14,096 nucleotides of DNA from JBBPYA01 sp038200385 (GCA_038200385.1 JBBPYA010000076.1:1-14096), one strand, 5' to 3'. Shown: positions 1 to 7,698, counted from the stretch's first letter. Notes: generated by a model not told the origin, from the letters alone. A program made the numbers and translations.

Positions 1-36
1 GACCTGTTGGCCGATCTGGTCCAAGCGCTCGGCTGA
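1..36 (+). CDS. C-terminal end of an unidentified plus-strand gene (partial)
   Basis: The plus frame is open from the first base and reads DLLADLVQALG before a TGA at 34-36. The leucine-rich amphipathic pattern and G/C third positions fit the last turn of a helical protein. It ends 16 bases before the stop of the convergent MscS-like gene. Eleven residues are too few to identify a family, and the frame could be open by chance. Confidence 0.35.
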   Translation, partial: DLLADLVQALG

Positions 37-52
37 CCAATGCTGCGGACCG

Positions 53-459
53 CTACGGCTGCTCGCCGGCGGCAACCTGGCTGACCCCGAGAGTGGTCCG
101 GCCGGGACCGAACCACAGGGTGCGCTGGGGGAACGGGATGACGATGCCGGCCTCGTCCAACCCGCGACGAAGTTCTGCAGGATGTCCTGCACGGCGAAGG
201 CCAGTGCGATCCCGCCGACGCCGAGCGCACCGACGAGCGGCCCGATGGTCACGCCCAGGAGGCCCAGCGCGTAGATCAGGCCGAACACGATGATGAGCAC
301 GCTGAGGAACCGGCCGGCCAGCCGCCCGGTGCCGCGGTCGGTATCCCCGCGGTCGACGACGTGGATCAGCAGCCGACGCACCAGTACGGCGCCGAGCACG
401 GCCGCCACGAAAACCCCGACCGCTAGCCAGATCCCGGTACCGGCGAGGTTCAGATCCAT
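53..459 (-). pseudogene. MscS-family mechanosensitive channel, internally deleted and frameshifted
   Basis: MscS channels are membrane proteins that open under osmotic downshock. The ATG at 459 is preceded by AAGGA with a 7-base spacer. Residues 1-100 contain a membrane segment (about 10-27), a second (about 51-69) and the pore-lining region with the MscS signature IALAFAVQDILQNFVAG. Right after this (bases 158-162) the frame breaks. One frame over, the sequence continues as LDEAGIVIPFPQRTLWFG, which matches the extreme C terminus of MscS proteins, and stops at TAG 53-55. The roughly 150 residues that normally form the beta and alpha/beta cytoplasmic domains are missing. In the original frame translation runs on without a stop to the window edge. 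The product could not form a normal channel, so I call it a pseudogene or an assembly collapse. Confidence 0.8.
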
Positions 460-508
460 CCGGTCATCCTTGCGCGCGGCATACCGTGATGGGGGGACCT
501 GTCCGGGA

Positions 509-859
509 TCAGCCGCTCGTCTCGTCCAGCAGCCGCAGCAGGTCGTGGGCCGCGGTCTCGACGGAGGCGTGCCGCCACTCCGCGGCCCGGTACTGGCAGG
601 CGAGCAGACCGCTGCGGTGAACCCGTCGGAAGTCGCCGAACACGAAGCCGTACCGGGACTTGGTCTCCTCCGTGGCGCCGTCGACGAGCCCGAGATGCCA
701 CCCGGCGAACTCGTCCCAGGAATGCCGGTCCAGGAAGTCGTTCTCGTCGTTCGTACCGGGCTGGGCGTCACCCCAGTCGCTGTCCAGGACGTACTGCCGG
801 CTGCGGATCAGCTCCGTCGCCCGCGCCACCGCTGCCTTGTTGACCGTGTACGACGCCAC
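509..859 (-). CDS. Conserved actinobacterial protein of unknown function, 116 residues
   Basis: I chose the GTG at 859 because GCAGGA lies 8 bases upstream and the conserved part begins there (SYTVNKAAV). Upstream in-frame codons to 964 read as low-complexity filler. The protein is soluble, with no signal peptide or membrane segment, and mixed alpha with many charged and aromatic residues. Notable stretches are RQYVLDSDWGD (residues 21-31), HSWDEFAGWHLG (46-57), RYGFVFGDFRRVHRSGL (69-85) and YRAAEWRHASVE (90-101). From memory, closely similar proteins occur across Streptomyces and relatives without an assigned function. It lies between the small membrane protein gene and the broken MscS gene on the same strand, with 114 and 49 bases to either side. 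I assign no activity. Confidence 0.85.
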   Translation of the reverse strand: MASYTVNKAAVARATELIRSRQYVLDSDWGDAQPGTNDENDFLDRHSWDEFAGWHLGLVDGATEETKSRYGFVFGDFRRVHRSGLLACQYRAAEWRHASVETAAHDLLRLLDETSG

Positions 860-973
860 GCAGACATCCTGCCGCCAGCCCGGTGCGCCGGCACCCGGGA
901 CCGGCTCACCGGATAGCGCCCGCTCCGGCCAGGTACCGGCTCGACCACCGTCGGCGGGCGGCACGGCAGCGGG

Positions 974-1243
974 TTAGCTGCGTGGGTCGGCGTCGACGGG
1001 GGAGACCGTGCTCAGGTCGAGGCAGGTCCTCAGCAGGGTCCGGAACTCCTGCCGGTAGTCCACGACCTGGACGCCGTCGGCGACTGCCGACGGGGCCAGC
1101 GCCCCCACCGCCACCCAGTCGGTGCCGGCGGCACACTGCCCGGGCCGGAACTGGTCGGCACCGGCGACGCCGACGACGGCTGCCGCGGCGAGCGCCGCAC
1201 CGGCGACGGCCGCGGCGGGCCAGACGCGGTACCGGGCCTTCAC
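974..1243 (-). CDS. Small secreted or membrane-anchored protein, 89 residues
   Basis: The GTG start at 1243 overlaps the stop of the acetyltransferase gene in a GTGA arrangement, which supports both the start and translational coupling. The N terminus is basic (VKARYRV), followed by an alanine/valine-rich hydrophobic stretch at residues 9-28, that is, an uncleaved signal anchor or signal peptide. The remaining 60 residues would be outside the membrane. They contain two cysteines (37 and 74) that could form a disulfide. No family is recognised. It ends with TAA at 974-976. Confidence 0.75.
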   Translation of the reverse strand: MKARYRVWPAAAVAGAALAAAAVVGVAGADQFRPGQCAAGTDWVAVGALAPSAVADGVQVVDYRQEFRTLLRTCLDLSTVSPVDADPRS

Positions 1244-1698
1244 GGCGACGCCCGGCGCAGCATGCCGATGTGGGGGCCGTGCCCCGGCTCCTCCCACGGG
1301 GTCGTCACAGCGACGAAGCCGGCCTTGTTGTAGAACTTCTGGGCGGGGACCCGGGCCTTGCACCACAACAGGTTCCCGCCGTGCTCGGCGACGCGGTCCA
1401 CGGCGGCCGTGACGAGTTCGGAACCGAGTCCCCGACCGCGGTAATCCGGCGCGGTGGCCATCCCGCGCAGCTGCCAGGCCGCATCCGCGCCCTCCGTCCA
1501 GGGGCACGGCACCGGCTGCAGGCGCAGCGTGCAGACGACCTGCCCGTCGTCCTGGATCGCGAGGTACACCGTCGCCGGGTCCTCGTCACCGGGCATCGCC
1601 ATCTCGGCCAGGCTGAGGCGGGGGCGCAGCACGCGCTGGCGCAGGGCGTACGTCGCCTCCGCCGCCACCGCCTGCACCCGCGTCCCCGTCCCGGTCAT
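1240..1698 (-). CDS. GNAT-family N-acetyltransferase
   Basis: The 152-residue protein is a single GNAT domain, which transfers an acetyl group from acetyl-CoA to an unknown amine. The acetyl-CoA pyrophosphate loop (motif A) is visible as RGRGLG at residues 87-92, after the strand LRGMATAPDY (78-86). The C-terminal motif is KFYNKAGFVAV (121-131), the usual 'FYxKxGF' of the fold. Its length is typical for small GNATs. It starts 9 bases after the VWA gene stops and overlaps the next gene by 4 bases, so it is probably part of the ATPase-VWA transcript. The substrate cannot be predicted from sequence. Confidence 0.9.
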   Translation of the reverse strand: MTGTGTRVQAVAAEATYALRQRVLRPRLSLAEMAMPGDEDPATVYLAIQDDGQVVCTLRLQPVPCPWTEGADAAWQLRGMATAPDYRGRGLGSELVTAAVDRVAEHGGNLLWCKARVPAQKFYNKAGFVAVTTPWEEPGHGPHIGMLRRASP

Positions 1699-1707
1699 GA
1701 CCCGAAC

Positions 1708-3699
1708 CTACGCCGAGCGCGGGCGCCGGCCCCGCCTGGCCCGCAGGTAGTCGCTGACGACGTACTCCCCGAGCCGGTCCGGTCGCGGGGTCAGGATCCG
1801 GCCGCCGTTGCGCCGAGCCAGCTCCTCGACGAAGGAGACCAGGGCCGGCTCCTCGTCGAGCAGGAAGACGTTGATCGTCGCCCCGCTGCGGGTGCACCGG
1901 TCCACCTCGGCCAGGGTGCGGGCCAGGGTCTCCGGCAGCGGCGGCCAGTAGAACTGAGGCCGACCGTTCGCGTCGAGATGGGCGGTCGGCTCGCCGTCGG
2001 TCACCACCATGATCACCGGCTCGGCGTCCGGATGACGGGCCAGGTGCCGGCGGGCCAGCATGAGCCCGTGCTGGAGGTTCGTCCCCTTCAGGGTGTCCCA
2101 GGACAGTTCGGCGAGTTCGGCGCCGGACAGCACTCGCGCGCTGCTGGAGAAGCCGATGATCTCGATGGCGTCCTGCGGGTACCGCGTCGTGACCAGGGTG
2201 TGCAGGGCCATCGCGGTGGACTTCGCCGCACCCCACGTGCCCCGCAACGCCATCGAGTAGGACAGGTCGACGAGCAGCGCAACGGCGGCGCTGGTCCGGC
2301 GTTCGGTCTCCACGACCGCGAAGTCGTCGACGTGCAGGCGTACGGCGGGACTGCGGGTGGGGGCACCCGGCGAGGGCCGCCCGCCGCCGCCGCGCAGCAC
2401 GGCGTTGCGAACCGTGCCGGCGACGTCGAGAGGTTGCTCGTCGCCGTAGCGCCAGTCCCGGGACGCCCCGGTCGGCTCGCCGGCCGCACCCGCGTCCCGG
2501 ACGTCGTGGCCGCCCCGGCCGGTGGACTGCAGGCGGGCGAAGACCCGCCGCAACGCGGTGGCCCCCAGCCGCCGGACGGCCTTGGGCGTCAGCGTCAACG
2601 TGCCGTGGTCGCGCCCGAGCCAGCCCTGGCGTTCCAGCTCGCGTTCCAGCTCGCGCAGCCCGGCCAGCTCCTCGCCGGCGTCACGCCCGAGCGCGTCGGC
2701 GAGCAGCTCCTGGTCCACGTCGGCCAGGGACGCGCCCGGGTAGCCCTGGTCCAGCTGACCGGCCAGCGCCTCCAGGTCGGCCAGCTCGGCCAGGGCCGAA
2801 GTGGCGTCCCCGAGCCCGAGTGGGGTCCGGCCCTGGGTGCCCCCGCGGGCGTCCCAGGGCAGGTCCGGGCGGGCCTGCTGCAGCAGCCCCTGCAGCCGTG
2901 CCATCTCCGCGGCCAACCCCATGTCGCCCAGCGCCCCTGCCATCAGGCCGCCCAGTTCCTGCCGCTGCTCGTCGGTGAGGCTGTTCAGCAGCCGTTGCTG
3001 GGCGGCCGCCCGGCGGGCCAGCGAGTCCAGCAGCTCGGCCACCGTCGAGGGCCGGTCCGGGAAGAACTGCCCGTGCCGGTCCAGGAAGTCGCTGAGCTGC
3101 TGCTCGGTGTCCTCGCCGCGGTTGTGCGCCTCGATCAGGTCGCCGAGGTCGCGGACCATCTCGCGCAGGGCGCCGACGTCCTGCTCGGTCATCCCGCCGA
3201 GTGCCTGCTTGATGTCCTGGAAGGAGCTGTCGAGTACCTCCTGGCGGAGCAGCTGCTCGATCTCCTCGTACGCCGCCTGCCCCTCGGCGCTACGCCAGGA
3301 ATAGTCCTTCAGGGCGCGCACCGACCCGGCGGTGTCCTCGGGCAGGGAGTCCAGCATCGCCTCGGCCAGCCGCGCGGAGTCGTCCGGATCGGGGAACAGC
3401 TCCCGGCGCTCGGCGACCAGCGCCCGGTCCAGCAGCTCCCTGACCTGCTCGAGCGTCCCGTCCATCCGACCGCGCCGCCGGGTCGCTCGCAGCCGCTCCC
3501 GGACCTGCCGGCGCAGCTCGTCCAGGCCACGCATCCCCTGCGTCCCCCGCCGGAGCAGCTCGCGCAGTGCCTCGCCGGGGCCGTCACCGGACAGCACCGC
3601 GTCGCCGAGCTCGTCCAGGGCGCCGGCCACGTCGTAGGGCTCGGCCAGCGGGTCCGGCCCACCGGACCACTTGCCGTAGCGGTATGTCCGTCCGGTCAT
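1708..3699 (-). CDS. VWA-domain protein, partner of the adjacent AAA+ ATPase
   Basis: This is a 663-residue cytoplasmic protein. Residues 1-390 are mostly helical and rich in Leu, Glu and Arg, with a heptad-like ELERELERQ near 350 and a conserved-looking segment LTPKAVRRLGATALRRVF (370-387). The C-terminal von Willebrand A domain spans about 470-650 and has a complete MIDAS metal site: DLSYS (Asp478, Ser480, Ser482), Thr540 in KGTN, and Asp568 in VVTDGE. It starts 1 base after the ATPase gene stops, so the pair is translationally coupled. In the MoxR and Mg-chelatase families such ATPase/VWA pairs act together as chaperones or in metal insertion. The client of this pair is unknown. No signal peptide or membrane segment is seen. 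Confidence 0.9.
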   Translation of the reverse strand: MTGRTYRYGKWSGGPDPLAEPYDVAGALDELGDAVLSGDGPGEALRELLRRGTQGMRGLDELRRQVRERLRATRRRGRMDGTLEQVRELLDRALVAERRELFPDPDDSARLAEAMLDSLPEDTAGSVRALKDYSWRSAEGQAAYEEIEQLLRQEVLDSSFQDIKQALGGMTEQDVGALREMVRDLGDLIEAHNRGEDTEQQLSDFLDRHGQFFPDRPSTVAELLDSLARRAAAQQRLLNSLTDEQRQELGGLMAGALGDMGLAAEMARLQGLLQQARPDLPWDARGGTQGRTPLGLGDATSALAELADLEALAGQLDQGYPGASLADVDQELLADALGRDAGEELAGLRELERELERQGWLGRDHGTLTLTPKAVRRLGATALRRVFARLQSTGRGGHDVRDAGAAGEPTGASRDWRYGDEQPLDVAGTVRNAVLRGGGGRPSPGAPTRSPAVRLHVDDFAVVETERRTSAAVALLVDLSYSMALRGTWGAAKSTAMALHTLVTTRYPQDAIEIIGFSSSARVLSGAELAELSWDTLKGTNLQHGLMLARRHLARHPDAEPVIMVVTDGEPTAHLDANGRPQFYWPPLPETLARTLAEVDRCTRSGATINVFLLDEEPALVSFVEELARRNGGRILTPRPDRLGEYVVSDYLRARRGRRPRSA

Positions 3700-3700
3700 C

Positions 3701-5164
3701 TCAGCGACCGTAGATCGTCCGGCCGCCCTGGCTGTCCTTGGCCAGCCGGCGGGTCAGGTGCAGGCCTTCCAGGGCCAGCTCGACCGCGGCCGCGGCCTGC
3801 TGAGGGGACTCCTCGCCCTCGGGTACGCCGAGCCGCCCGAGCAGCTGGGCCAGCTTCGGGACCCGCCCCACCTGCGCGAGCAGGCGCTCGGCCGGCACCA
3901 GGTCGCCGGACTCGACGACCTCGCCGGTCTCGAAGTGCTCCTGCAGGCCGGACAGGTCGAAGCCCCCGAGCCGGGCCCGGAACGTCTCGTTCGTGGCCCG
4001 CCGGAGCAGATGCGCAAGGATCTCGGACTCGCGGTCGTCATCGGAGTCGGCCCCGGAATCGGCGAACTCGACCTTGCCGCGGCTGGCCGCCACGACGGCC
4101 GGCAGGTCGCAGACCCGCGCGGCCGCCCGCTGCTCGCCGGTCACCGCCGCCCGGCGGACCGCCGAGGCGGCGGTGGTCTCCAGGGCCGCGATCGCGAACC
4201 GCGCGCTCACCCCGGAGCGTTGGTCGACGTGCTGGGACTCCCGTACCAGCCGGGTGTAGCGGCCGAGGATCTCGACGAGGTGGTCGGGGACCAGCGGCTG
4301 CTCGTGGCCGCCCGCGTCGCCCCACGAGGTCTGCGCCTCCTGCCGCAGCAGCCGCAGCTCGTCGGCCAGATCCAGCGGGTAGTGGGTGCGCACCTCGGTC
4401 CCGAACCGGTCCTTCAACGGGGTCACGATCCGCCCGCGGTTGGTGTAGTCCTCGGGGTTGGCGCTGGCCACCAGCAGCAGGTCCAGCGGCAGCCGCAGCC
4501 GGTAACCGCGGATCTGGATGTCTCGCTCCTCCAGCACGTTGAGTAGCGATACCTGGATCCGCTCGGCGAGGTCGGGCAGCTCGTTGATGCTGAAGATGCC
4601 GCGGTTGGTGCGGGGGACCAGGCCGTAGTGCACGGTCTCCGGGTCGCCGAGCGTTCGGCCCTCGGCGACCTTGATCGGGTCCACGTCGCCGATCAGGTCC
4701 CCGACGCTGGTGTCCGGGGTGGCCAGCTTCTCGCCGTACCGGTCGCTGCGGTGCAGCCAGCCCACCGGCGCGGACTCGCCGTGCTCGGCGATCTGGCGGC
4801 GTCCCCACACCGAGATCGGGTGGTACGGGTGTTCGTTGAGCTCGCTGCCGGCCAGCACCGGCGTCCACTCGTCGAGCAGGCCGAGCAGGGTCCGGATCAG
4901 CCGGGTCTTGCCCTGCCCGCGCTCGCCGAGCAGCACCAGGTCGTGTCCGGCGAGCAGGGCGCGCTCCACCTCGGGTACCACCGTGTCGTCGAAACCGACG
5001 ATGCCCGGCAGCGAGGGCTCACCGGCGCTCAGCCGGCCGAGCAGGTTCGCCCGGATCTCGGCCTTGACCGGGCGGTGGACGTGACCGGTGGCGCGCAGCG
5101 CGCCGAGGGTGGTGGGCAGGTCCGGCGGGGGGCTCGGCGGTCCAGCCGGCTCGGGAGTCGTCAC
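3701..5164 (-). CDS. MoxR/Mg-chelatase-like AAA+ ATPase
   Basis: The protein has 487 residues from the GTG at 5164. The frame is open much further upstream, but that part lies opposite the sugar kinase gene and is not coding. The AAA+ core covers about residues 55-270: Walker A GERGQGKT (80-87), a Walker B position FSINELPDL (191-199) with Glu195, sensor 1 SANPEDY (234-240) and an arginine-finger-like KDRFG (251-255). The Walker B aspartate is Asn194. From memory, INELPDL is normal in this subfamily. The C-terminal 200 residues are helical and contain an acidic patch near FADSGADSDDD. It is the first gene of the minus-strand set and is coupled to the VWA partner. It is an ATP-driven remodelling factor with unknown client; a role as a true magnesium chelatase subunit is unlikely without bchH/cobN-like neighbours. 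Confidence 0.9.
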   Translation of the reverse strand: MTTPEPAGPPSPPPDLPTTLGALRATGHVHRPVKAEIRANLLGRLSAGEPSLPGIVGFDDTVVPEVERALLAGHDLVLLGERGQGKTRLIRTLLGLLDEWTPVLAGSELNEHPYHPISVWGRRQIAEHGESAPVGWLHRSDRYGEKLATPDTSVGDLIGDVDPIKVAEGRTLGDPETVHYGLVPRTNRGIFSINELPDLAERIQVSLLNVLEERDIQIRGYRLRLPLDLLLVASANPEDYTNRGRIVTPLKDRFGTEVRTHYPLDLADELRLLRQEAQTSWGDAGGHEQPLVPDHLVEILGRYTRLVRESQHVDQRSGVSARFAIAALETTAASAVRRAAVTGEQRAAARVCDLPAVVAASRGKVEFADSGADSDDDRESEILAHLLRRATNETFRARLGGFDLSGLQEHFETGEVVESGDLVPAERLLAQVGRVPKLAQLLGRLGVPEGEESPQQAAAAVELALEGLHLTRRLAKDSQGGRTIYGR

Positions 5165-5234
5165 TCGTCGACGGTACGACGGGCCCGGCAGCCCTGCACT
5201 GCTCCTGCGTCGCCGCAGAGGCCAGAATGCCGTC
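5165..5234. promoter_or_regulatory. Divergent promoter region between the ATPase and sugar kinase genes
   Basis: Seventy bases separate the GTG of the ATPase gene (minus) from the ATG of the sugar kinase gene (plus), so both promoters should lie here or slightly inside the genes. No clear -35/-10 pair is visible by eye. The only purine-rich element near the kinase start is AGAGG, about 13 bases upstream, which is a weak ribosome binding site. Confidence 0.4.
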
Positions 5235-6170
5235 ATGCAGCCGGACCAGGTGCTCGTCGTCGATGTCGGTGGCACGAAGCTGGCGACCGGGCTGGTCGAT
5301 CGCAGTGGCGAGCTGGTCGGCGAGCAGCGCACCCCGACCCCGCCGGACGGGGACGGCGAGGCCATCTGGGCCGCGCTCGTCGCCGGCCTGGAGCGGTCGC
5401 TCGACGCGGCCGGCCGGCCGCCGGTCCAGGCGATCGGTGTCGGCTGCGGGGGGCCGATGGAGTGGCCGGCCGGTGCGGTCTCGCCGCTGACGATGACCGG
5501 CTGGCGGGGGTTCCCGCTGCGGGCCCGCCTGCGAGAGCGTTTCGGCGTACCGGTCCGGCTGCACAACGACGCGATCTGCGTCGCGATCGCCGAGCACTGG
5601 CGCGGGGCCGGCGTGGGGCGGCGCAACATGCTCGGCATGGTCGTGTCGACCGGGGTCGGCGGCGGGCTGATCCTGGGCGAGCAGCTGCACGACGGCGCGA
5701 CCGGCAACGGCGGGCACATCGGACACGTCGTCGTCGAACCGGACGGTCCGGCCTGCCGCTGCGGGGGGCGGGGCTGCCTGGAGGCGGTCGCCCGCGGCCC
5801 GGCGGTGGCGGCGTGGGCGGTGCAGCACGGCTGGGACGACGGCGAGCCCACCGCGGCCGCGGTCACGGTGTCCGCGCGGGCCGGCAACGAGATCGCGTTG
5901 GCCGCCCTGACCCGCGCCGGGCGGGCGGTCGGACTCGCGCTGGCCTCCACGGTGGCGCTGCTCGACCTGGAGCTGGTGTGCATCGGAGGCGGGCTGGCGC
6001 AGGCCGGTGACCTGCTGTTCGGGCCGCTGGCCGCGGCGTACGCCGAGCATGCCGGAGTCCACTACGCCCGCGAGCCGCGGGTCGTCCCGGCCGCGCTCGG
6101 ACAGCGGGCCGGCCTGGTCGGCGCCGCAGCGCTGGTCCTGCAGGGCGAGCGGTACTGGCACGCCGACTGA
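5235..6170 (+). CDS. ROK-family sugar kinase
   Basis: This 311-residue kinase phosphorylates a hexose or amino-hexose with ATP in the cytoplasm. The N-terminal phosphate loop is VDVGGTK (residues 9-15), and the catalytic base is Asp112 in RLHND. The ROK zinc site is complete: His164 plus CRCGGRGCLE (Cys174, Cys176, Cys181). The sugar-contact motif reads HIGH (161-164), where glucokinases usually have E-x-G-H. An AGHIGH form is known from NanK-type N-acetylmannosamine kinases, so glucokinase should not be assumed. The ATG at 5235 starts just before the first motif; the ATG at 5227 is in another frame. The threonine ammonia-lyase gene follows after 19 bases. No sugar transporter or other sugar gene is next to it. 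Confidence 0.9.
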   Translation: MQPDQVLVVDVGGTKLATGLVDRSGELVGEQRTPTPPDGDGEAIWAALVAGLERSLDAAGRPPVQAIGVGCGGPMEWPAGAVSPLTMTGWRGFPLRARLRERFGVPVRLHNDAICVAIAEHWRGAGVGRRNMLGMVVSTGVGGGLILGEQLHDGATGNGGHIGHVVVEPDGPACRCGGRGCLEAVARGPAVAAWAVQHGWDDGEPTAAAVTVSARAGNEIALAALTRAGRAVGLALASTVALLDLELVCIGGGLAQAGDLLFGPLAAAYAEHAGVHYAREPRVVPAALGQRAGLVGAAALVLQGERYWHAD

Positions 6171-6189
6171 GACCGTGGCCGATGGCAAG

Positions 6190-7425
6190 ATGCCCGGCAT
6201 GGAGCATCCCGGCCTCCCGCCGCTGGTCGACATCGAGGAGGTCAGGGCGGCGCGGGCCGCGCTCGAGGGCATCGTCCGTTACACCCCGGTCGAGGACTGC
6301 CGGGTGCTGGCGCAACGCACCGGCAGCCCGGTCCATCTCAAGTGCGAGAACCTGCAGCGGACCGGTTCGTTCAAGATCCGCGGCGCCTACGTCCGGATCA
6401 GCCGGCTGAGCCCGGCCGAACGCGCCCGGGGGGTGGTGGCCGCCAGCGCCGGCAACCACGCGCAGGGCGTCGCCCTGGCCGCACACATGCTCGGAACTAC
6501 CTCGACGGTCTTCATGCCCACGAGGGCCCCGCTGCCGAAGGTGGCGGCGACCGCGGCGTACGGCGCCACCGTCCACCTGGTCGGGGACACGCTCGGCGAC
6601 GCCCTGATCGTCGCGCAGGAGCACTCCGAGCGCACCGGCGCGGTCTTCATCCACCCCTTCGACCACCGCGACATCATCGCCGGGCAGGGCACGGTGGGCC
6701 TGGAACTGCTGGAACAGCGCCCGCAGGTCCGCACCGTGCTCGTCTGCACCGGCGGCGGTGGCCTGGTCTCGGGCGTGGGCGCGGCGGTGAAGGGGATCGA
6801 CCCCAGCATCCGGGTGGTGGCCGTGCAGGCCGAGGGCGCGGCCGCGCTGCCGGCGTCACTGCGGGCGGGTCACCCCGTGGTGCTGTCGACGATGACGACG
6901 ATGGCCGACGGGATCGCCGTACCCGCCCCGGGACCGGTGACGTTCGAGCACGTCCGGCACCTCGTCGACGACGTCGTCACGGTGTCCGAGGAGGCGTTGA
7001 GCCGGGCGCTCCTGCTCTGCCTGGAACGCGCCAAGCTGGTCGTGGAGCCGGCCGGTGCGGCCGCCGTGGCGGCCATCATGGAGGAGCCCGACCGCTTCGA
7101 AGGTCCACTGGTGGCGGTGCTGTCCGGCGGGAACATCGACCCGCTGCTCCTGCTGCGGGTGATGCAGTACGGGCTGGTCGCGGCCGGGCGCTACCTGTCG
7201 CTGCGGGTGCGTGTCCCGGACCTGCCGGGGTCGCTGGCGGCTGTCCTCGCCCTGCTGGCCGACGTCGGCGCGAACGTCCTCGACGTCGAGCACTCCCGGA
7301 CCGGGACCCAGTTGCACCTCGGCGAGGTGGACATCGCCATCTCGGTGGAGACCCGGGGCGCCGAGCACTACGAACTCGTCCTCGGCCGGCTCCGGGAGGC
7401 CGGCTACCGCGTCGAGTTCAGCTGA
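6190..7425 (+). CDS. ilvA: Threonine ammonia-lyase (PLP-dependent, with ACT domain)
   Basis: The enzyme converts L-threonine to 2-oxobutanoate and ammonia, the first step of isoleucine synthesis or of threonine breakdown. The 411-residue protein has the PLP lysine in TGSFKIRGA (Lys62), the substrate loop ASAGNHAQG (about 93-101), the phosphate-binding TGGGGLVSG (about 187-195) and a small C-terminal ACT-like domain (from about residue 330, RYLSLRVRVPDLPGSLAAVL). The short single regulatory region matches the TdcB/short IlvA type of about 400 residues, not the long two-ACT IlvA of E. coli. Starts at GTG 6175, ATG 6190 and ATG 6199 share the frame, and none has a strong ribosome binding site. 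Its stop overlaps the convergent OsmC remnant by 8 bases. Confidence 0.93.
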   Translation: MPGMEHPGLPPLVDIEEVRAARAALEGIVRYTPVEDCRVLAQRTGSPVHLKCENLQRTGSFKIRGAYVRISRLSPAERARGVVAASAGNHAQGVALAAHMLGTTSTVFMPTRAPLPKVAATAAYGATVHLVGDTLGDALIVAQEHSERTGAVFIHPFDHRDIIAGQGTVGLELLEQRPQVRTVLVCTGGGGLVSGVGAAVKGIDPSIRVVAVQAEGAAALPASLRAGHPVVLSTMTTMADGIAVPAPGPVTFEHVRHLVDDVVTVSEEALSRALLLCLERAKLVVEPAGAAAVAAIMEEPDRFEGPLVAVLSGGNIDPLLLLRVMQYGLVAAGRYLSLRVRVPDLPGSLAAVLALLADVGANVLDVEHSRTGTQLHLGEVDIAISVETRGAEHYELVLGRLREAGYRVEFS

Positions 7426-7633
7426 TCGTGGCGGTGGTGGGCGGCGCGGTGCGCAGCGTTTGCAGGACCACGCAGTAGCGCTCGGTCAGCCTCAGCAGGG
7501 TGCCCCGCTGCTCGTCGTCGAGGTCGGCCCCGGCCAGGTCGAAGTGCAGCCTGAGCGGCGCCTGGGTGTCCCGCAAGGTCTGACCGTCCATCGCTGCCGG
7601 GTAAGCGCACCGAAAAACTGTCGCGCCCGGCGA
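7418..7633 (-). pseudogene. OsmC/Ohr-family C-terminal remnant
   Basis: OsmC-family proteins are about 130-150-residue thiol peroxidases. Here only the last 55-60 residues can be read. They run from an ATG at 7591 and contain LRLHFDLAGADLDDEQ followed by LLRLTERYCVVLQTL, the family's C-terminal strand, helix and second active-site cysteine. Upstream in frame there is a TAA at 7634-7636, so the N-terminal half with the first cysteine is absent. The same region lies against the drrA promoter. A small independent gene from 7591 (57 residues) cannot be excluded, but it would lack half of the dimeric fold. The stop overlaps the end of the threonine ammonia-lyase gene on the other strand. Confidence 0.6.
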
Positions 7634-7698
7634 TTAGTTTGGGGACGTGGGCAGGTCATCTGGACCGTCCCAACTCACAACGACGGATGGTGGGGTTC
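7592..7698 (+). promoter_or_regulatory. Upstream region of the ABC exporter genes
   Basis: About 107 bases precede the exporter ATPase start and overlap the OsmC remnant. The AT-richest part, GATTAGTTT at 7632-7640, could supply a -10 element. A near-palindrome GGACCGTCC (about 7666-7674) lies downstream and could bind a repressor. Both are judged by eye, with no supporting repeat. Confidence 0.25.

Noticed and set aside
860..973. Possible small gene or RNA in the 114-base gap
   Set aside because: No ORF with a ribosome binding site and no convincing hairpin was found; it is probably a spacer.
2630..2660. Tandem direct repeat GCGTTCCAGCTC in the VWA gene
   Set aside because: It encodes the heptad-like ELERELER of a coiled coil, so it is explained by protein structure.
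883..4542. A 1219-codon open frame on the plus strand
   Set aside because: It lies opposite the VWA, GNAT and ATPase genes, is rich in Arg, Pro and Gly, shows no domain, and the minus-strand genes have clear motifs. It is a mirror effect of high GC.
5165..5983. Upstream extension of the ATPase frame
   Set aside because: The extra 270 codons are opposite the ROK kinase and have low-complexity composition; GTG 5164 gives a normal family length.
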